DNA of 9,629 nucleotides. Source: Paraktedonobacter sp036384215 (GTDB lineage Bacteria > Chloroflexota > Ktedonobacteria > Ktedonobacterales > Ktedonobacteraceae). The stretch spans positions 1-9,629 of the forward strand of contig DASVMX010000093.1 of NCBI GenBank assembly GCA_036384215.1, read 5' to 3'. Both the position numbers and the translations under genes were made by a program. Each line of letters starts with the position of its first letter. Within the stretch, counting starts at the first letter, position 1. This document shows, in pieces, positions 9,411-9,629 of the stretch. A model generated the notes under the pieces. That model was given only the letters and a program-made list of their open reading frames with translations, was not told where the DNA came from and did not search any database.

Positions 9411-9629
9411 TTACTGGTCTCCCTCGAAACCGGACAGGTTTATTCCCAGCTCTGGCATGACATCATTCGAGGTATCTTCGACAAACTGAATCTTCTGCTC
9501 GTCTTCGTTGAGCACCTCGACATTAATGCCCAGACTCTGGAGCTCTTTGACCAACACCTTAAAGGACTCCGGCACTCCCGGCTCCATAATGTTCTCGCCT
9601 TTGACAATGGCCTCGTAGGTCTTAACGCG
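9411..9629 (-). CDS. rpoB: DNA-directed RNA polymerase subunit beta, C-terminal 72 residues (runs off the window)
   Basis: Beta is the second-largest catalytic subunit of RNA polymerase. Reading from the window edge to the TAA at 9413-9411, the peptide begins RVKTYEAIVKGENIMEPGVP and continues ESFKVLVKELQSLGINVEVL. This is the highly conserved beta C-terminal clamp region that contacts beta'. The tail after it (NEDEQKIQFVED…LSGFEGDQ) is acidic and poorly conserved, as is usual. rpoC follows after 72 nt, the standard rpoBC arrangement. The rest of the gene lies outside the window. Confidence 0.97.
   Translation of the reverse strand, partial: RVKTYEAIVKGENIMEPGVPESFKVLVKELQSLGINVEVLNEDEQKIQFVEDTSNDVMPELGINLSGFEGDQ

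Overview
This window is a segment of the bacterial rpoBC–str region, with every gene on the minus strand. In transcription order (high to low coordinates) it holds the last 72 codons of rpoB, complete rpoC, rpsL (S12), rpsG (S7), fusA (EF-G), and the first 58 codons of tuf (EF-Tu). It is core housekeeping DNA. No mobile-element genes, CRISPR arrays, rRNA or tRNA genes were seen. The S12 insertion, the long coiled-coil insertion in RpoC and the RpoC sequence features suggest a deep-branching Gram-positive-like or Chloroflexota lineage. Ktedonobacteria is my best guess, but it is an inference at low to moderate confidence.

Layout: rpoB ends at 9411. A 72-nt gap with a strong hairpin leads to rpoC (9338–4833). 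A 478-nt spacer follows, with a 19-bp-stem hairpin, a sigma70-like promoter and a structured repeat, and then rpsL (4354–3905). Next is an unusually long 814-nt gene-free spacer with two more relatives of that repeat, several perfect hairpins and a candidate S7 leader structure. rpsG (3090–2620) is separated from fusA (2610–535) by only 9 nt. A 360-nt spacer then precedes tuf (174–1). A good promoter overlaps the fusA stop codon, so tuf should have a roughly 340-nt structured 5' leader.

The genes encode the catalytic beta and beta' subunits of RNA polymerase, the S12 and S7 proteins of the 30S subunit, and the two main elongation GTPases. They form one translation/transcription supply block. 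The candidate promoters suggest that rpoBC, rpsL(-rpsG-fusA) and tuf can be controlled separately. rpsL and rpsG both start with TTG; rpoC, fusA and tuf use ATG.

The most interesting content is non-coding: a family of three diverged, same-orientation structured elements (3415–3542, 3592–3734, 4456–4590). All three share a bulged stem closed by TTCCGA/TCGGAA-type arms, and two of them show an apparent compensatory base-pair change. They sit in transcribed spacers of an essential operon. Within the coding sequences, RpoC carries an internal duplication of a YPLP…EHV…DQ.IA module.
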